NCBI GenBank assembly: GCA_012656075.1
Contig: JAAKBF010000260.1
Location: forward strand, 353,655-417,654
Direction of reading: 5' to 3'
From: Phytophthora hibernalis
Taxonomy: Eukaryota; Oomycota; Peronosporomycetes; Peronosporales; Peronosporaceae
Length of the DNA: 64,000 nucleotides
This document shows, piece by piece, positions 21,775-33,363 of the stretch (position 1 is the first letter of the stretch; each line of letters starts with the position of its first letter). The notes beneath the pieces were generated by a model, which searched no databases, was not told where the DNA came from, and saw nothing but the letters and a program-made list of their open reading frames with translations. The position numbers were made by a program, and so were the translations under genes.

Positions 21775-24722
21775 ATGAAGTTTCCGCTGCCCAAGAACAT
21801 CTTTCCGCCGCTGGAGCTGTCGGAGAACCAGGAGCAGAACTACGAGCAGCTCGCCAACGCGCTCATCAAGGCCACGCTGGCCGAGTATGACCAGTTCGTC
21901 ATCCACGACCGCAAGCGCGTGGACGCCCGCAGGTGGAAGGGCGTGCGCACGCGTGACGACGTGTCCATCTACCGCGAACGCCTCGTGGACGGCGCGCGGC
22001 AGAAGACCCCGGCCAGCCTCGCACTCTACCAGAGCGCCATCTCCACAACAACCAGCCGACCCAGCCAGAACGCGCGCGGGTCGCACGTGACGTCGGACCT
22101 TTCGGACGGCAGGAACCCCAGCATCACGCTCAACGGCGGACTGCACTTCGGACCGCCCATGACGCCCAAGAAGACGTCGTCCTCGGAAATGGACCCTACA
22201 GAAGACAGCCGCGACACCTCCGGCAACGACAGCTACGGCAGCGGCGGCTTGCTCTCCGAGCCGCGGATCACCACGGGGGCCTTCTCTAACCTCGAAAACG
22301 ATGAAAACACCGGCCTGCCAAGGTTGCTCGCCGTCGGCACTCTGCGTGGCTCACTCGACGACGTCATGTACGGCGTCGTGTCGCCAAACGCGTCGTCTGT
22401 ACGACTCCGCAGCTCGTACCTGGGCGACCACATTGCCGACTGCGCAGTACTGCGCGAGATCAAGAGTCCGTCTCCGGCCGACCCGTTCCGCTTCCTGGGT
22501 ATCAAGTGGTTCGTGCGCGCCAAGCACCGCGGTGCCGCTCGCATTGTATTGCCCCGTGATTTCGTGGTGCTCGAGTTCTCGGGCGTCATGATGCGGCCGG
22601 ACAACTCGCGCGTGGGCTTCCACCTCATGCACTCGATCGAGATCCCGACGTGTCGCGAGCTGCACGAACACCGCATCCTGCGTGCTAAACTGTCGAGCTG
22701 CTACATCTTCGAGGAGACGCGCAACAACCGCGTGCAGGTCTTTATGACGGCGTCTGTGGAGCCGAACGGCCACGTCCTTCCGCGCATGGCGATGCGTTCG
22801 GCCGCCTCAGCCCTCAGCAACTGCTGGAAGTCTGTGAGCTGCGCGCACAACAAGAAGCTCGCCTTCTGTCTGCAAAACGAACGTCCGTCGTCTATGGGCT
22901 CCAGTGCTGTCACTTCCTCTCGAGGTGGCCACGCACTGGTTACTGGGGTTATCAGGTCGTCTCGAGGCGGACTGTCGGCACTTACGCCGGTGAACGAGTC
23001 GGCAGTCCGTGAGCGCGACTCCGTTCAGATGGAACCGGTATCCCAGCGCAGCAACTACAGCTCCACGGCCCACCGTCGTCAGTGTGGCGTGTGCCGCGGA
23101 AAGCTTGGAGTGCTCTCCAAGACGATTTCCTGTCAACTATGCTGCGAACAGATCTGCAGTCGCTGCCGCATCGTGCGTAAGCTCAGCAGCGATACACTTA
23201 GCTCGCAGGTCACCCAGTCGTCCATTAACTTCTGTAAGAAGTGCGTTGCCAGCGTGAGCGACGAAAGCGCGCTAGAAATTGCTCGCCAGGAGCTTTGGGT
23301 CCGTGCACGCGGCCGCACGCGCGCGTCGTCGGCGATTTCTAGGACGAACGCAAGACAAAGTTTCTCGTCGGAAAGAAACACATACGCTACTGTGGTGTTG
23401 GGTCGTGGTAGTGAGATGAACAGCCGAGGCAGCACTGCTACCAGTAGCCTCGGCTTCAGTCGTGGTCCGAGCAGCTTTAGCCAAAGCCGCGGGCCCCAGC
23501 AGGAGGAATCCGCACTCGGATTCTCAGTGGGTCCTCGTCCGTCGAATTCAACGCCATCGTCGACCCCGCTGCAGCGACCCAGCTCTGGAGAGCGGTTGTC
23601 AAAAACTTTTCACTCAACACCTTCAGCATGAGTGCCGGTCCGTTGTCAAGCGCCACGCTGACAAACGACGTGCTATCACTTGCTGACCTGGACATGGACA
23701 ACAAGTCGGCAACTGCAGCCACAGCTGACAAGAACACATCCGAGCCTGAAGAGCCTGTGGTGCTGGATCACCGCATGACCCTGACCATCCGCAGTCTGCG
23801 CCACTTGGACTACGTGTTGTCGGTGGGTGAACAGGACCTGGTGGACGAGCTTGAAAACGAGGACACGGAGGACTACGGCGACTTTGAGTGTGGCGATGAA
23901 GACGAAGGACGCTCGAGCTTCGCCTCATCGGTAGCTGTGCTGGATGATGACCACGAGTCGTGCGCAAGTGAGGCCCCGCAGTCTCAGCGCGAGTCTCCAA
24001 TCGTTGAAGGCGAAGAAACGGAGGAGGAGGAAGAGCCGACGCAAGAAGTCCATCCTGAACACGAGGCGGCAGCAGAGATGCCGGCTGAACAGCTAGACCA
24101 AAACGTCGAAGCGATTGTTGAGGAAACCCAACAAGCGGAGCCGATCGATGTGAAGACGCAACAAGATAAGGTTGAGCAGTCTGACGCTGACAAGCAAGCA
24201 ACCGAGCAAGCTCTGAACGACAAGAAGTCGGAGCAGCCTATGGAGATGGAAGCAGTGCAGGAGGATACGTCGGTGGTGATGGCAGTGCCCGTGCACGACG
24301 ACCTGGATGATGAGGTGGAAGTGGTGGAAGCCGCGCCCATTGCTGAGGTGCACGCCATGATGCTGTCGCAGTACGAACTGCAGAAGTCGAATCCCGAGCC
24401 GGGCATGAAGCATGATTTGGAGGACCCGACGCCGCGACTGCAGCGCGCGCACACAACGGTTCCGTCGTCCGGAGACAACTACCAGAACCAGCTCTTCCAG
24501 CAGATGCAGGATCTGCACAACGTGGTGGAGTCGACGTACCAAGTGGCCCGAGCCAACACCGAGGCGGCGTTCAAGGAGCGCGACAGCGGCCGCGTATCCA
24601 AGGGATCACCTAGCGACGAGACCGGCTCGCTCCGCGGTGTGCGGACATTCTCGCAGCCCTTCGCTTTTAACGTGGTGGGTCTGCGCTCGACGCGTGCCAT
24701 GACCGTCGGTATCGGCAAGTAA
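21775..24722 (+). CDS. START-like / FYVE-like zinc finger protein, paralogue 1; frameshift near 23600-23630
   Basis: A large protein (about 980 residues if both frames are one gene). It opens MKFPLPKNIFPPLEL with a helical segment (YEQLANALIKATLAEYDQF), then a START-like lipid-binding region from about residue 180 to 370 (GTLRGSLDDVMYG, FRFLGIKWFVRA, VVLEFSGVMM, GFHLMHSIEIP), then an atypical FYVE-type zinc finger (CGVCRGKL...CQLCCEQICSRC...FCKKC). The first frame stops at 23631 in a Ser/Thr/Pro-rich linker. A second frame from about 23628 carries a very acidic region and the C-terminal helix YQNQLFQQMQDLHNVVESTYQ, which resembles the C-terminus of paralogue 2. FYVE fingers bind PI3P and START domains bind lipids, so a membrane or lipid signalling role is likely. 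An intron or two separate genes are alternatives. Confidence 0.8.
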
Positions 24723-26128
24723 GGCAAGGCCTTTATGAGCTGTGGTATTTATCGTGGAGCACAAGGATGCAAACGAACAAGGCCCTAGTGATGAACGTAG
24801 AGGGCGAAGCATTCTGGAATAAAATATGTTTTGAGCTTTGCAAGTCGTTGTCTTTCTTGCTATCCAAGCGATCATGCTCCTGATGGCTTCGTCCTTTCCA
24901 TGTTGTGTGCAAAATGTAGCAGGTGGTGGCATGCAAATGGTTGAGCTCGCATTCATTTGATGATAACTAGACGAGCAGCAATCCAAACCGACAAGTAGTT
25001 GATGACCATTTGCAGCTGGAGCATGTCGTGTGGTGAATGGTGCACGAGTCAGCGTAGGCCACAAGAAACGGACGAAGTGGACGTTGCCTTGACGAACCTT
25101 ATTCCGGAGACCGCAGCCTCCTGTCTGTGGCTGCGACGACTTGAGCTTCAAGACCCGCTAGGATTGTGCCGCTGCGGTGCTTGTTGACCACCAATTGCCG
25201 TACAACTTTGTTGCTCCTTGTTCAAGAGCGAGGGGCTACTCGTGCGGAAGCATTCGAACGAGTGGATATTTCGCGTCGGTGATCGTGCAGCACCGCTGCG
25301 AAGGTAGCAATGGAGACCTTCGGGCTCAGTTCAAAGTGGACTCAGCGCTGGACCCAGCTTCGACGTTGGTCAGCAGTGCCGTCATCACGCAAGTCACGCG
25401 CGCGGTGAGACGACGGCCGGAACCTGTCGCGCATGAGTGCAGCGTAGCAATTACTTCGCAATGTTAATTCGCTACAAAGCCGAGCTTCACTAGACTAGAG
25501 CGAAACGGTATCGAGATCATCCTCAATGCGCATTACCCCACCGAAGTGGACAACACGTCCGCCGACGTACCACGGCTTCAGTCCGACAGAGTTCAGCTCC
25601 GTTTGGACGAGTCTCATTTAGCGCCGGGCAGTGGCATCGTAGCATTGGCCTTCGCCACCTCATGCGGAGAATCCACCTTCGCGGGGATTCGTAAAGACAT
25701 CTTGCTTCTCGGGTCGACAATTTTGCATCGCAGCCAGCCGTTCGAACTCGCCCCAGTTGGACCGGAGCTTGAACTCTACGTCGAGTGGCTTGTGGCCGAA
25801 TTGGTCTCAAACGCTCTCAGAAGCCACGAAAAGCACTTCGAGCCGAGTCTCTCGTTTACCTGCTGGCAGCGCTTTGGGCGTGTTCATTTCGCAGTGGCAG
25901 AGCTCCGCCACATGGCTACCCACCGTCTTGACGCTGGGTTGGCCCCTGCGGAGCGTACTCAAATGGCTAGCCCTGGACGCAAACAGCTTGCATGGTTGGG
26001 TGCATGTGTCGCTCCGAACGTACATGTTGCAGCCAGCGTCGACGACTAAGTTGTTCTCTTCATTACACAACATTCTCGTTAGTGAGTAAGTGAACTCACT
26101 CGCACAAATCACATACAGGACAACTAGG
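24723..26128. other. Intergenic; one 167-codon frame of doubtful status; Inr-like site at its end
   Basis: Between START-FYVE copies 1 and 2. A plus-strand frame at 25546-26049 is uninterrupted but matches no family I know, and the minus strand is open over much of the same interval, so coding potential is unclear. An initiator-like ACTCACTCGCACAAAT lies at about 26095-26110, some 20 bases before the next gene. Confidence 0.4.
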
Positions 26129-27963
26129 ATGAAGTTCCCGGTGTCCCATGCGCCGTTCGGCAACTACCCTGCACTCTCAGAGGCGCAAGCCCAACAGATC
26201 GAGCTGGTTGTCCAGCAATCACTAGCAGAGACCCTCGAAGAGTACGAAACACACCAGCGCAAGCAGCAGCGGTTGCTACCACGATCCCAGTTCAAAGTCG
26301 TCAAGAAGGTCGAGAACCTCATCTGCTACCGTCGGCGCTCTGGAGTCTCCTGCGATGGAGGGATACCGGTCCAACCCCTCAGTTCGTCTCAAACAGCTAC
26401 GTCGTCTTCAGTATCATTGGCAGCATCAGCCTCATCTGTATGCAGCGGACCGAAGCTTGTCACCGTCGGCACAATGGTTGGTACTTTGGACGATGTCATG
26501 TACGGTTTGCTCGCGACCGACGCCACTTCAACACTCATTCGAGCTTCATACACAAACGAGGAGCTCCTGGATTCCGAGCTTCTTCACTGCATCAAGTCTC
26601 CGACACCCGGGAAGCCGTTCCAGTTCTGCGGCGTCAAGTGGCAGGTGCTCGAGTTGTCTAAGATCACATCCAAGCGCGATTTCGTTTTCGTCGAGGCATC
26701 GGGGTGGTCGACCGTCCTAACGGTGAGCGCGTAGGTTACCACATCATGCACTCCGTAGACCTTCCGGGTCTCGGCGAACTGTCTGAGAAGTACCAAGTGC
26801 TACGGGCTCGCGTCGTGTCCTGCCACCTCTTTCGTCAGCTCTCGAACAATACTATCGACGTGTTCATGGACGGCGTCGTGGACCCGAGCGGCCACCTACC
26901 GACCACCGTTGCCATTGCGACCACAGCTAGCGCTCTTCTAAAGTTTGGCCACGCTGTCGAGTGTGCGCAGAGCAAGAAGCTCGAGTATTTGCTGGAGCAG
27001 GAGCAACAGAAGCGCGCAGGCACAACGTCTCGGACAAGCGGGGTTAGCACTCGAAGCAGTGGCTCGGTCAAGTCTACGAAAACCAACGGGTCATCTAAGC
27101 CCTGCGCTGTGTGCGCCACCACCCTGCACGTGTTCCGAAGTGTCGCTCACTGCGAACTCTGCTCCCAAGCAGTCTGTTCTCGGTGCCGCGTCACCAGGAA
27201 ATTGAGTTACCGTGTCGCGCGCCCCAAAGAACTCAAACAGCAAAACACCATCTTCTGCACCTCGTGCGTCACGACCGCTATCAACTACAGCTCTGCGGCT
27301 GTTGCTCGTGCCGAGCTGACGGCTCCGTCCTCCTTTAAGAAGACGTCAAACGGGTTAAACACGTTGCTGTCTAGCCAGCTACGGCGTTTCCTGACCAACT
27401 CGAGTCGAGCCTCGCTGTTGTCGAGCAACAACACGGTGCTGTCATCATCGACCTACTCACGACTAGAGACACCAGTGGAGGAGGACGAGGACGATGTGTC
27501 ATCTCAAAGAAGGAGTCTCAGCATCGACGGCACCAATGTGCCGGTGCGGAGGCGATCGCTGACCCACCCGCCCGTGGCAAGCGACAATGTGGGGAAGCTC
27601 GCGGAGCTGGATCTCCTCAGTCTCAGCGTGGTGAGCTCTAGCAGCGACTACCTGGACGATGACTTTTACGAGAGCGAGGCGGGTCGAAGGCAGACCCAGC
27701 CACCTTGTTCGTACTCGACCTTGTCCGAGTCCGAACCCGCGGACCCACTCGCGTGTTCGATGCCGCCCCAGCCGACGGCACCAGCCATGAACAACCAGTT
27801 GAAGCGGCAGCACGAGCTTATGCGACGAATGGAAAAGCTGCGGCAGAACGCCGAGAGCGTGTACCAGCTCACGCGACGGAACACAGAGTCAATGCAGTGT
27901 GGCGGCGCGTTGTTCCAGTCGCAGTCCGTATGCATCATTACAGTCGATGTTGACCTGGACTGA
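26129..27963 (+). CDS. START-like / FYVE-like zinc finger protein, paralogue 2; 1-base frameshift
   Basis: About 611 residues. The ATG at 26129 (MKFPVSHAPFG) matches the MKxFP start of the other copies. START-like landmarks are VGTMVGTLDDVMYGL, FQFCGVKWQVLE, DFVFVEASG, then VGYHIMHSVDLPG in the next frame. The break at about 26700 sits in a run of G: one more G would join VEASG to VDRPNGERVGYH. The zinc finger (CAVCATTLHVF...CELCSQAVCSRC...FCTSC) follows, then a Ser-rich acidic linker and a C-terminal helix (NQLKRQHELMRRMEKLRQNAESVYQ). Same order and strand as its neighbours, which points to tandem duplication. Confidence 0.87.
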
Positions 27964-29443
27964 GCTCCCCCACGGGCAGGAGAGCTCAACGTGTATAAAG
28001 TGACGCATTTAACTGTAGACAATCAATTCAACTTTGTCATTCGATGCTTGTCAACTAGCCTGACGTGTTCTCCATTGCCACATGCCAAGGTGTCGAGGAA
28101 AATCCATAGCGAAAAGGAGCTCATTCCGATGCCGCCAAATACGAAGTGGGGAGGTAAAAAACCTCAAGAATATTGTTCTCGAGGTTTTGGAGCTTCGTCC
28201 GTTGTATCGGTTTTGCGGGGAACATGCTGTGCACAGTGGGCTGTGTTCGCTTCTCGCCGGTCTGATTGGCAGAAATATTTTTTCTGCGATTGGCTATTAG
28301 TCAAACGGTAATTTACCAAGATCTTGGAGAGGCGGGAGAATATTGCATTCTTCCCGACGATGGTGCTAACTCGAGCTCAAGCTCGCACTCTAGCTGATAC
28401 TGCTCAGGACGATGTGGAGATCGACGTCGACGCCGACGTCGCTGACGACGGAGAGATCGGCGCCGCTGGTGCTGACAGTAGTGCAGCGCTTGTCGTCGCT
28501 CACAACGCAGCAACTACATCTGTTCAAGCACTCGGCCCCAGCGTCAGGACCACGTCGCTGCGCTCGCCCAGCAGTTTCTCTACCAGACCCAAGTGCTGGC
28601 AAGAGAACATGCTGCCTTGCAGTACCAGCAGGAAGGTCTCGAGTCTGTCGGCTGCTGTTGAAAGCTCACACGCGAGCGCAGGCCGCTTCTTGGGCAGCGG
28701 ATATCTTCGCGATAAATTTCAGTGCAGCTGTGGAAGATCGTGCGATTTTCAGCCAATCCAACGCGTAGGATACGAACATGCCAGATCCGCTTAAATACGA
28801 AATGTGCGAGAACGAATATCGGGAGGGAAGCTCGCAAAAATGTTCGTTGTTCTCGCACTTTAGCGAGGAGAACACGAAAATCACGTTTATCATGTTCCCT
28901 CTTTTTCGTGGAAGCATTTCTCACCCACTTTTTGTTCCCCTACCCGCATGTTCGTCCAAGGCTTGGCCAAATGCATAGGCGTCGTCAACTTCGTCTGTTG
29001 GTCCACCCTTAGGCCCGTCTGGACTTCAGACCGAAGACCATCTAGGCAAATCCACGACAGTCGAGGCGGCATGTACCACAGAGCCATTCTCTATCGTTGT
29101 TGCACACAGACAGCAATCAGCGCGACGACGTCAATGCCGATGAACATAAGAAACTTGACTCGGCCCTTACGCCACAGCAATGGAGTCTGTTGTAGCTGCA
29201 CTAAAGTGTCGAATATCTGCAGCGTATTAACTCCGAGTAATGCTGGTGATGCAGGTGCTTCTTGTCCGCCGTAGTATCTTAGCGAGCATGACGAACGCAC
29301 AACTTCAACAATACATGCCGGTGCTGCAGCTGTTCGAGCAGCAAGATACGAGTGCACCGTTAGCGGAGACGGGCACCGCCGTTTGTTGATGCCAAGTCAC
29401 TCACGAATCCGCCGTCTACTGCGCACGCCAAAGCTGACCGGAC
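27964..29443. other. Intergenic with a decayed coding remnant (about 28361-28800)
   Basis: A frame starting MVLTRAQARTLADTA at 28361 is followed, by shifting frames, by a helical Gln-rich segment (AALAQQFLYQTQVLAREHA), as if an old open reading frame had decayed. This type of start occurs in some retroelement genes, but I cannot assign it. Imperfect inverted repeats (TGCGAGAACGAA / TTCGTTGTTCTCGCA) lie at about 28804-28857. TGATTGG/CGATTGG (CCAAT-box) motifs lie near 28262 and 28289. An initiator-like TCACTCACGAATCC precedes the gene at 29444. Confidence 0.35.
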
Positions 29444-31059
29444 ATGAAGAAGTTCCCATTAGCGCACGAGCCGTTCCCGGCCGTACCGATGTCCATCGAC
29501 GAGCAGGAAGCACTGGAGACGCTGGCCGAACAGCAGTTGGCGCTGGTCGAGGACCAGTTGAGCCAGCACTTCAACCGAGACAACGCTGTTGTGGACAAAC
29601 GCCGCTGGAAGCCGCTCAAGACGCGCGACCGCATCACCGTATTCCGAGAGCGTTCGAGTGCGGCGTTCCACCGCCAATGCCACAACCGCCGTCGAGTCAA
29701 GAGCTCACCAGCTCCGAGTCCTCAGACCGACAACACCTGGCCGCTACCACAACTTCTTGGCGTCGGTACTCTAGAGGGGACGCTGGAGGACGTCATGTAC
29801 GGCATCCACACACCCACAGCCGCCCATGTGATGGCTAAGGCAGTTATCTCGGACGACGAGGTGGTGGACGCCCAGGTGCTCCAAGAAATCAAAGGACCCA
29901 CCATCGCTCACCCGTTCCGATTCTTGGGCGTCAAGTGGCTCGTCAAAGCTCATCCGTCTGCCATGGGCGCCGTCGTACTGCCCCGAGACATTGTGTACGT
30001 CGAGCACGCCGGTATCAAGCTTCAACCGGACGGCTCCAAACTCGGGCACTTTCTCATCCACTCGGTGAACCTGCCGCAGTATCCGGAGTTGAGACGCGAG
30101 CTGGGACTCGTGAGAGCACGAGTGTCGTCCTGTGTGTTGCTGCGACAGCAAGTGAGTGACCCGAACCAAGTGGATGTCTTCATGACAGGACGAGTAGCTG
30201 CACAAGGTCGGGTGCTGGACAGCCTTGCGTTGTTGTCGACGGCCAACGGACTCACGTACTTTGGAAGGCAGGAGTCTGTGCACAACGCCGCAAATTGGCG
30301 TGGCGGCTTCAACACAAGCACAGATCACCTCCTGCTGGAGCCTCAGTGCCTCCTGCACAGTGTCCGCTGTGTATGAAGCGACTTGATCGAGTCTTCAGCT
30401 CGCCCACACGCTGCGAAATGTGCGGCGTCCGAATGTGCTCGCGCTGTAGTGTGACCCAGAAGCTGTTGTTCCCTGGTGCTTTTGGAAGTAAGGAGACACA
30501 CTCAGTCGCGATAGAGCTCTGCACGCCCTGCATCACGCGAACGACCGAGGAAGACGCGATGTCCATTGCACGACAGGAGATTCGTGCCGGTCAGTACGGT
30601 ACCCTCACGTCTCCGCGAGGATTCAGACAGCGCAACCGTGCATTCAATGTGGTCAAACCTCGTCGTAAAACGAACTTTTCGGCTTCGGCCGGTCCACCAG
30701 CTACCACGGACCCACTGCCTACATGTAGTCAACCGAGATTGGACTTAGCCGCTTCCGTTGGTCCAGCAAGGATGAAAGATGAGGAAGATGAAACAGTGAC
30801 AAGACAATCGCTGCAGGCCCTAGACACGTTGTTGGAGGTCACGACAGGTCCTAAAGAGCACCGAGAAAACCATTGGGATGATCTGACAGGCAGTGAGGAC
30901 GAGCCTAACTATCCCCTGACACTGAAGCAAACACCCATGAAGCTGGAGGATCTCAAAAGTGGTGACAGTATCAATGGAGTCCGGGAGCGAGCGGAACCCA
31001 CATCGAACACGACAAAAGAGAGCTGTTCGATACCGCTATGGCAGCGAATGTCGGCGTGA
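29444..31059 (+). CDS. START-like / FYVE-like zinc finger protein, paralogue 3; 1-base frameshift
   Basis: About 538 residues and the shortest copy. MKKFPLAHEPFPAVP opens a helical N-terminus (ALETLAEQQLALVEDQL). The START-like part contains GVGTLEGTLEDVMYGI, FRFLGVKWLVKA, DIVYVEHAGI and LGHFLIHSVNLP. The frame breaks near 30290 in HNAA(K)LAWRLQ, where one base is missing at an A run, the same point at which the other copies read NKKLAF or SKKLEY. The zinc finger follows (CPLCMKRLDRVF...CEMCGVRMCSRC...LCTPC). The long acidic tail and C-terminal helix of copies 1 and 2 are reduced. Confidence 0.87.
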
Positions 31060-31304
31060 TATGGCAGAATCTACCTACAACAGAGAAGAAATTCCACTTT
31101 ACAGTGGTCGACAGCATGTGGGACGCATTTTTTACACTATCATAAAATATACTCATCGATTTAGCACGGTATTCTGAATCGTTTGGTAGCCGTTTCGACA
31201 GATTTTGTCGAGCCCTTTTCAGAAACTTGATATCTATAGCTCTTTACAAGGCGTCTTATTAAAATGATTATCCTCTTTAAACCGATAATCAATATGAATC
31301 GCTA

Positions 31305-31365
31305 ATCATAGGATATTTGAACTAACAAGTCGACTAAGCATCATAGGATATTTGAACTAACAAGT
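31305..31365. repeat. Direct tandem repeat, two 26-base units, period 35
   Basis: The 26-base unit starting ATCATAGGATATTTG occurs at 31305-31330 and 31340-31365 without mismatch, separated by a 9-base spacer. It lies in the gap between START-FYVE copy 3 and the ankyrin-kinase pseudogene; no function is visible. Confidence 0.8.
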
Positions 31366-31742
31366 TGGTAAGCGACTATTACTGGTTGAACGACCGATAG
31401 GATTGTGACCAAATCAAAAGGAACATGTTATTGTAAAGATTTTGCTTTTTTGAGCTACACAGATCTGCACATATATAGACAGGTGGTAGTTTTCACTATC
31501 TTGAAAACGCCAAATGAAACGACGTAGAAAGTGTTTGTGAGCTGCCGTTGTGGCTAACAGAGATAGACAGCATCGAGGACGCTTTTCTGCACGGTAAGAC
31601 GAGAGAAGTGAAAACTGTGGAAATGGTACAAATCGTGTTACGATGAAAAGGAAACGAAATACTACGAAATATGAAGTGGGTGAATCCCCACGCAGCAACT
31701 CACGCCGAATCCGGAGAAGAGAAAGTTTGCTGACAATGCTAC

Positions 31743-32912
31743 CATGAATCTGAGCTGGAGTATGGGCATGCTTTACGACGCTGCTCGTCCTTTTCACGAG
31801 CAGCAAACTTCTTCAGCGAAGACAAGACTTCTTGCATTACCGGTCACTCCTGACGCTGAGGAGATGTCATTTTCTCCACCAGTTGCCATTCGTCGTTGGT
31901 CATCGCCGCTGGTTTATCAACCACTCGCTCCATTTTGCGCAGCTCATCACGAATATCGTCATTACTCCTTTTATCACTACCCCATGGGAAGCCACCAATC
32001 ACTGCCTCAATGATGCACATGCCCAACGAATACACATCTGACTCGAACGATGGATCAGTCACAGTCATCGTAGTGTACTCCGGGGCGCGCCATCGCATCG
32101 CTCCTAGCGTCAATTTCCTTGCTTGAATGGAGGAAGAAGGTTTGGACGGGCGAAAACTCAGTCCGAAATCCGTAAGCATTGCAGTTCCATTGGAGCTGAC
32201 GACGATATTGTCCCCCTTGAGATCCCCGTGAACGACGCCGTTTTCGTGGAGGTGGTTTAACCCCGCCGCAACCTCAAGCATCTTGCGCCACACAATGCCT
32301 TGGCCTTCCATTTTCAAATACTTCAGCAGCTCTTCGTTTGAAGCATACTCGGATTTGATGGAAGTCTTTGGTGTGTGCAATGGACTTTGCCGATTTTCCA
32401 TCCTTGTTCGACTTCAGTGCGGGCGTTCCATATTTTAGTAGCTCCCTTCAAGCGGACAAATGTCTTCTGTGATGTCTTCGCGCAGAAGTAATAACACCAA
32501 AGCCGTGCTCTGGTTGTTGTCGAGACACGAAGCGTCAGCTCCAGCTTCGAGAAGTACGCTGGCAGCTTTAATTGGACCTTCCCGAACTGCTCTCAGCAAT
32601 TCCGTCGTTGCATTCTTCCTATCTTGCTGAACAAGATAGCAGACAACCTCAATGTGACCCTCCTCAGCAGCCGAAATCAGCACCGTCTTGCCCCGTTTTC
32701 CTTTGCCTCTTTGTTAGCTCCTTGCTCAACCAAATAGCGCGCAAAGTCCAGATGGCCAAAACGAGCAGCCAAGCACAGAGCCGTCATGCCCCGCAAACAC
32801 TTGGTATCCACGTCGGCACCTTCCCTAATAGACGTTTGACCTTCCCGATGTCGCCGTCCATATTAGCGGTGATGAAATCGCTGTTTAAAGCAGTACTTCC
32901 CTTGTTCTCCAT
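31743..32912 (-). pseudogene. Ankyrin-repeat protein kinase (TKL-like), kinase N-lobe deleted
   Basis: Starts at the ATG at 32912 (MENKGSTALNSDF). Ankyrin repeats follow with frame breaks (ALCLAARFGHLDFARYLVEQGA; LEAGADASCLDNNQ). The kinase part begins abruptly at SEYASNEELLKYL: compared with the copy at 48782-50431, the whole N-lobe (glycine loop, Lys) is missing. The C-lobe is well preserved: NGVVHGDLKGDNIVVSS (HGD in place of HRD), LTDFGLSF, MRWRAPEY, SFESDVYSLGMCIIEA. A TGA replaces an Arg codon (CGA in the sister copy) near 31844, and the frame continues to 31743 with the conserved tail MQEVLSSLKKFAARE. It is dead as a kinase. Confidence 0.83.
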
Positions 32913-32997
32913 CTTCTGCTGCAGTGGAAATGAGAAATGAGACCCTGCAATAATACTTACCTGTCCGAACCCATCGCTCGCGAATCTGACAGAAGTC

Positions 32998-33009
32998 CAT
33001 GAGACTCTG
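32998..33009 (-). promoter_or_regulatory. Shared upstream motif of the ankyrin family
   Basis: The minus-strand CAGAGTCTCATG, 86 bases upstream of the ATG at 32912, also occurs upstream of the ankyrin genes at 40230 (40051-40063) and 48782 (48675-48687), preceded by GCATCRGGCC or CGGGTC. It could be a promoter element, or just retained duplicated flank. Confidence 0.5.
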
Positions 33010-33207
33010 ACCCGACAGACTGTACGTGACTGTACGGTACAGTCGCCCAGAGACCTACTTTTGAGAATTCTGGACCAATCAGCGTGCACTGTTGACCTTA
33101 CCGGTAACGGTAGGTTATGTACGGTATTTAAAAAATATTTCCCAAACCTAATTTAATTGGAATCCACGAGATAAATCATCCGAGTCGTACGAGAATGAAT
33201 TTGCATG

Positions 33208-33260
33208 CCAGTGCTTTCGGTTGGGACGTTCAGAATGTTTCCAGGGTCTGCTAGATTCTC
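33208..33260 (+). repeat. 53-base dispersed repeat, copy A
   Basis: The segment from CCAGTGCTTTCGG to GATTCTC recurs with few mismatches at 35573-35625 in the same orientation. Copy A lies upstream of the pseudokinase gene (plus strand), while copy B lies upstream of the minus-strand ankyrin gene, so the two are oriented differently relative to their genes. Confidence 0.75.
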
Positions 33261-33363
33261 TAGCCCACGGCCAAAGTAGCGAACAAACTTGCTGCAGGTA
33301 GGTAGGTAGCTCCCCACAACGTATTCGCCCCTGTTCCCCAGACATCAACTCTAGTCGACTCCG

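Noticed and set aside
21760..24542. Minus-strand frames opposite START-FYVE copy 1
   Set aside because: Antisense of a GC-rich coding region; Ser/Cys- and Arg/His-rich low-complexity translations without domains.
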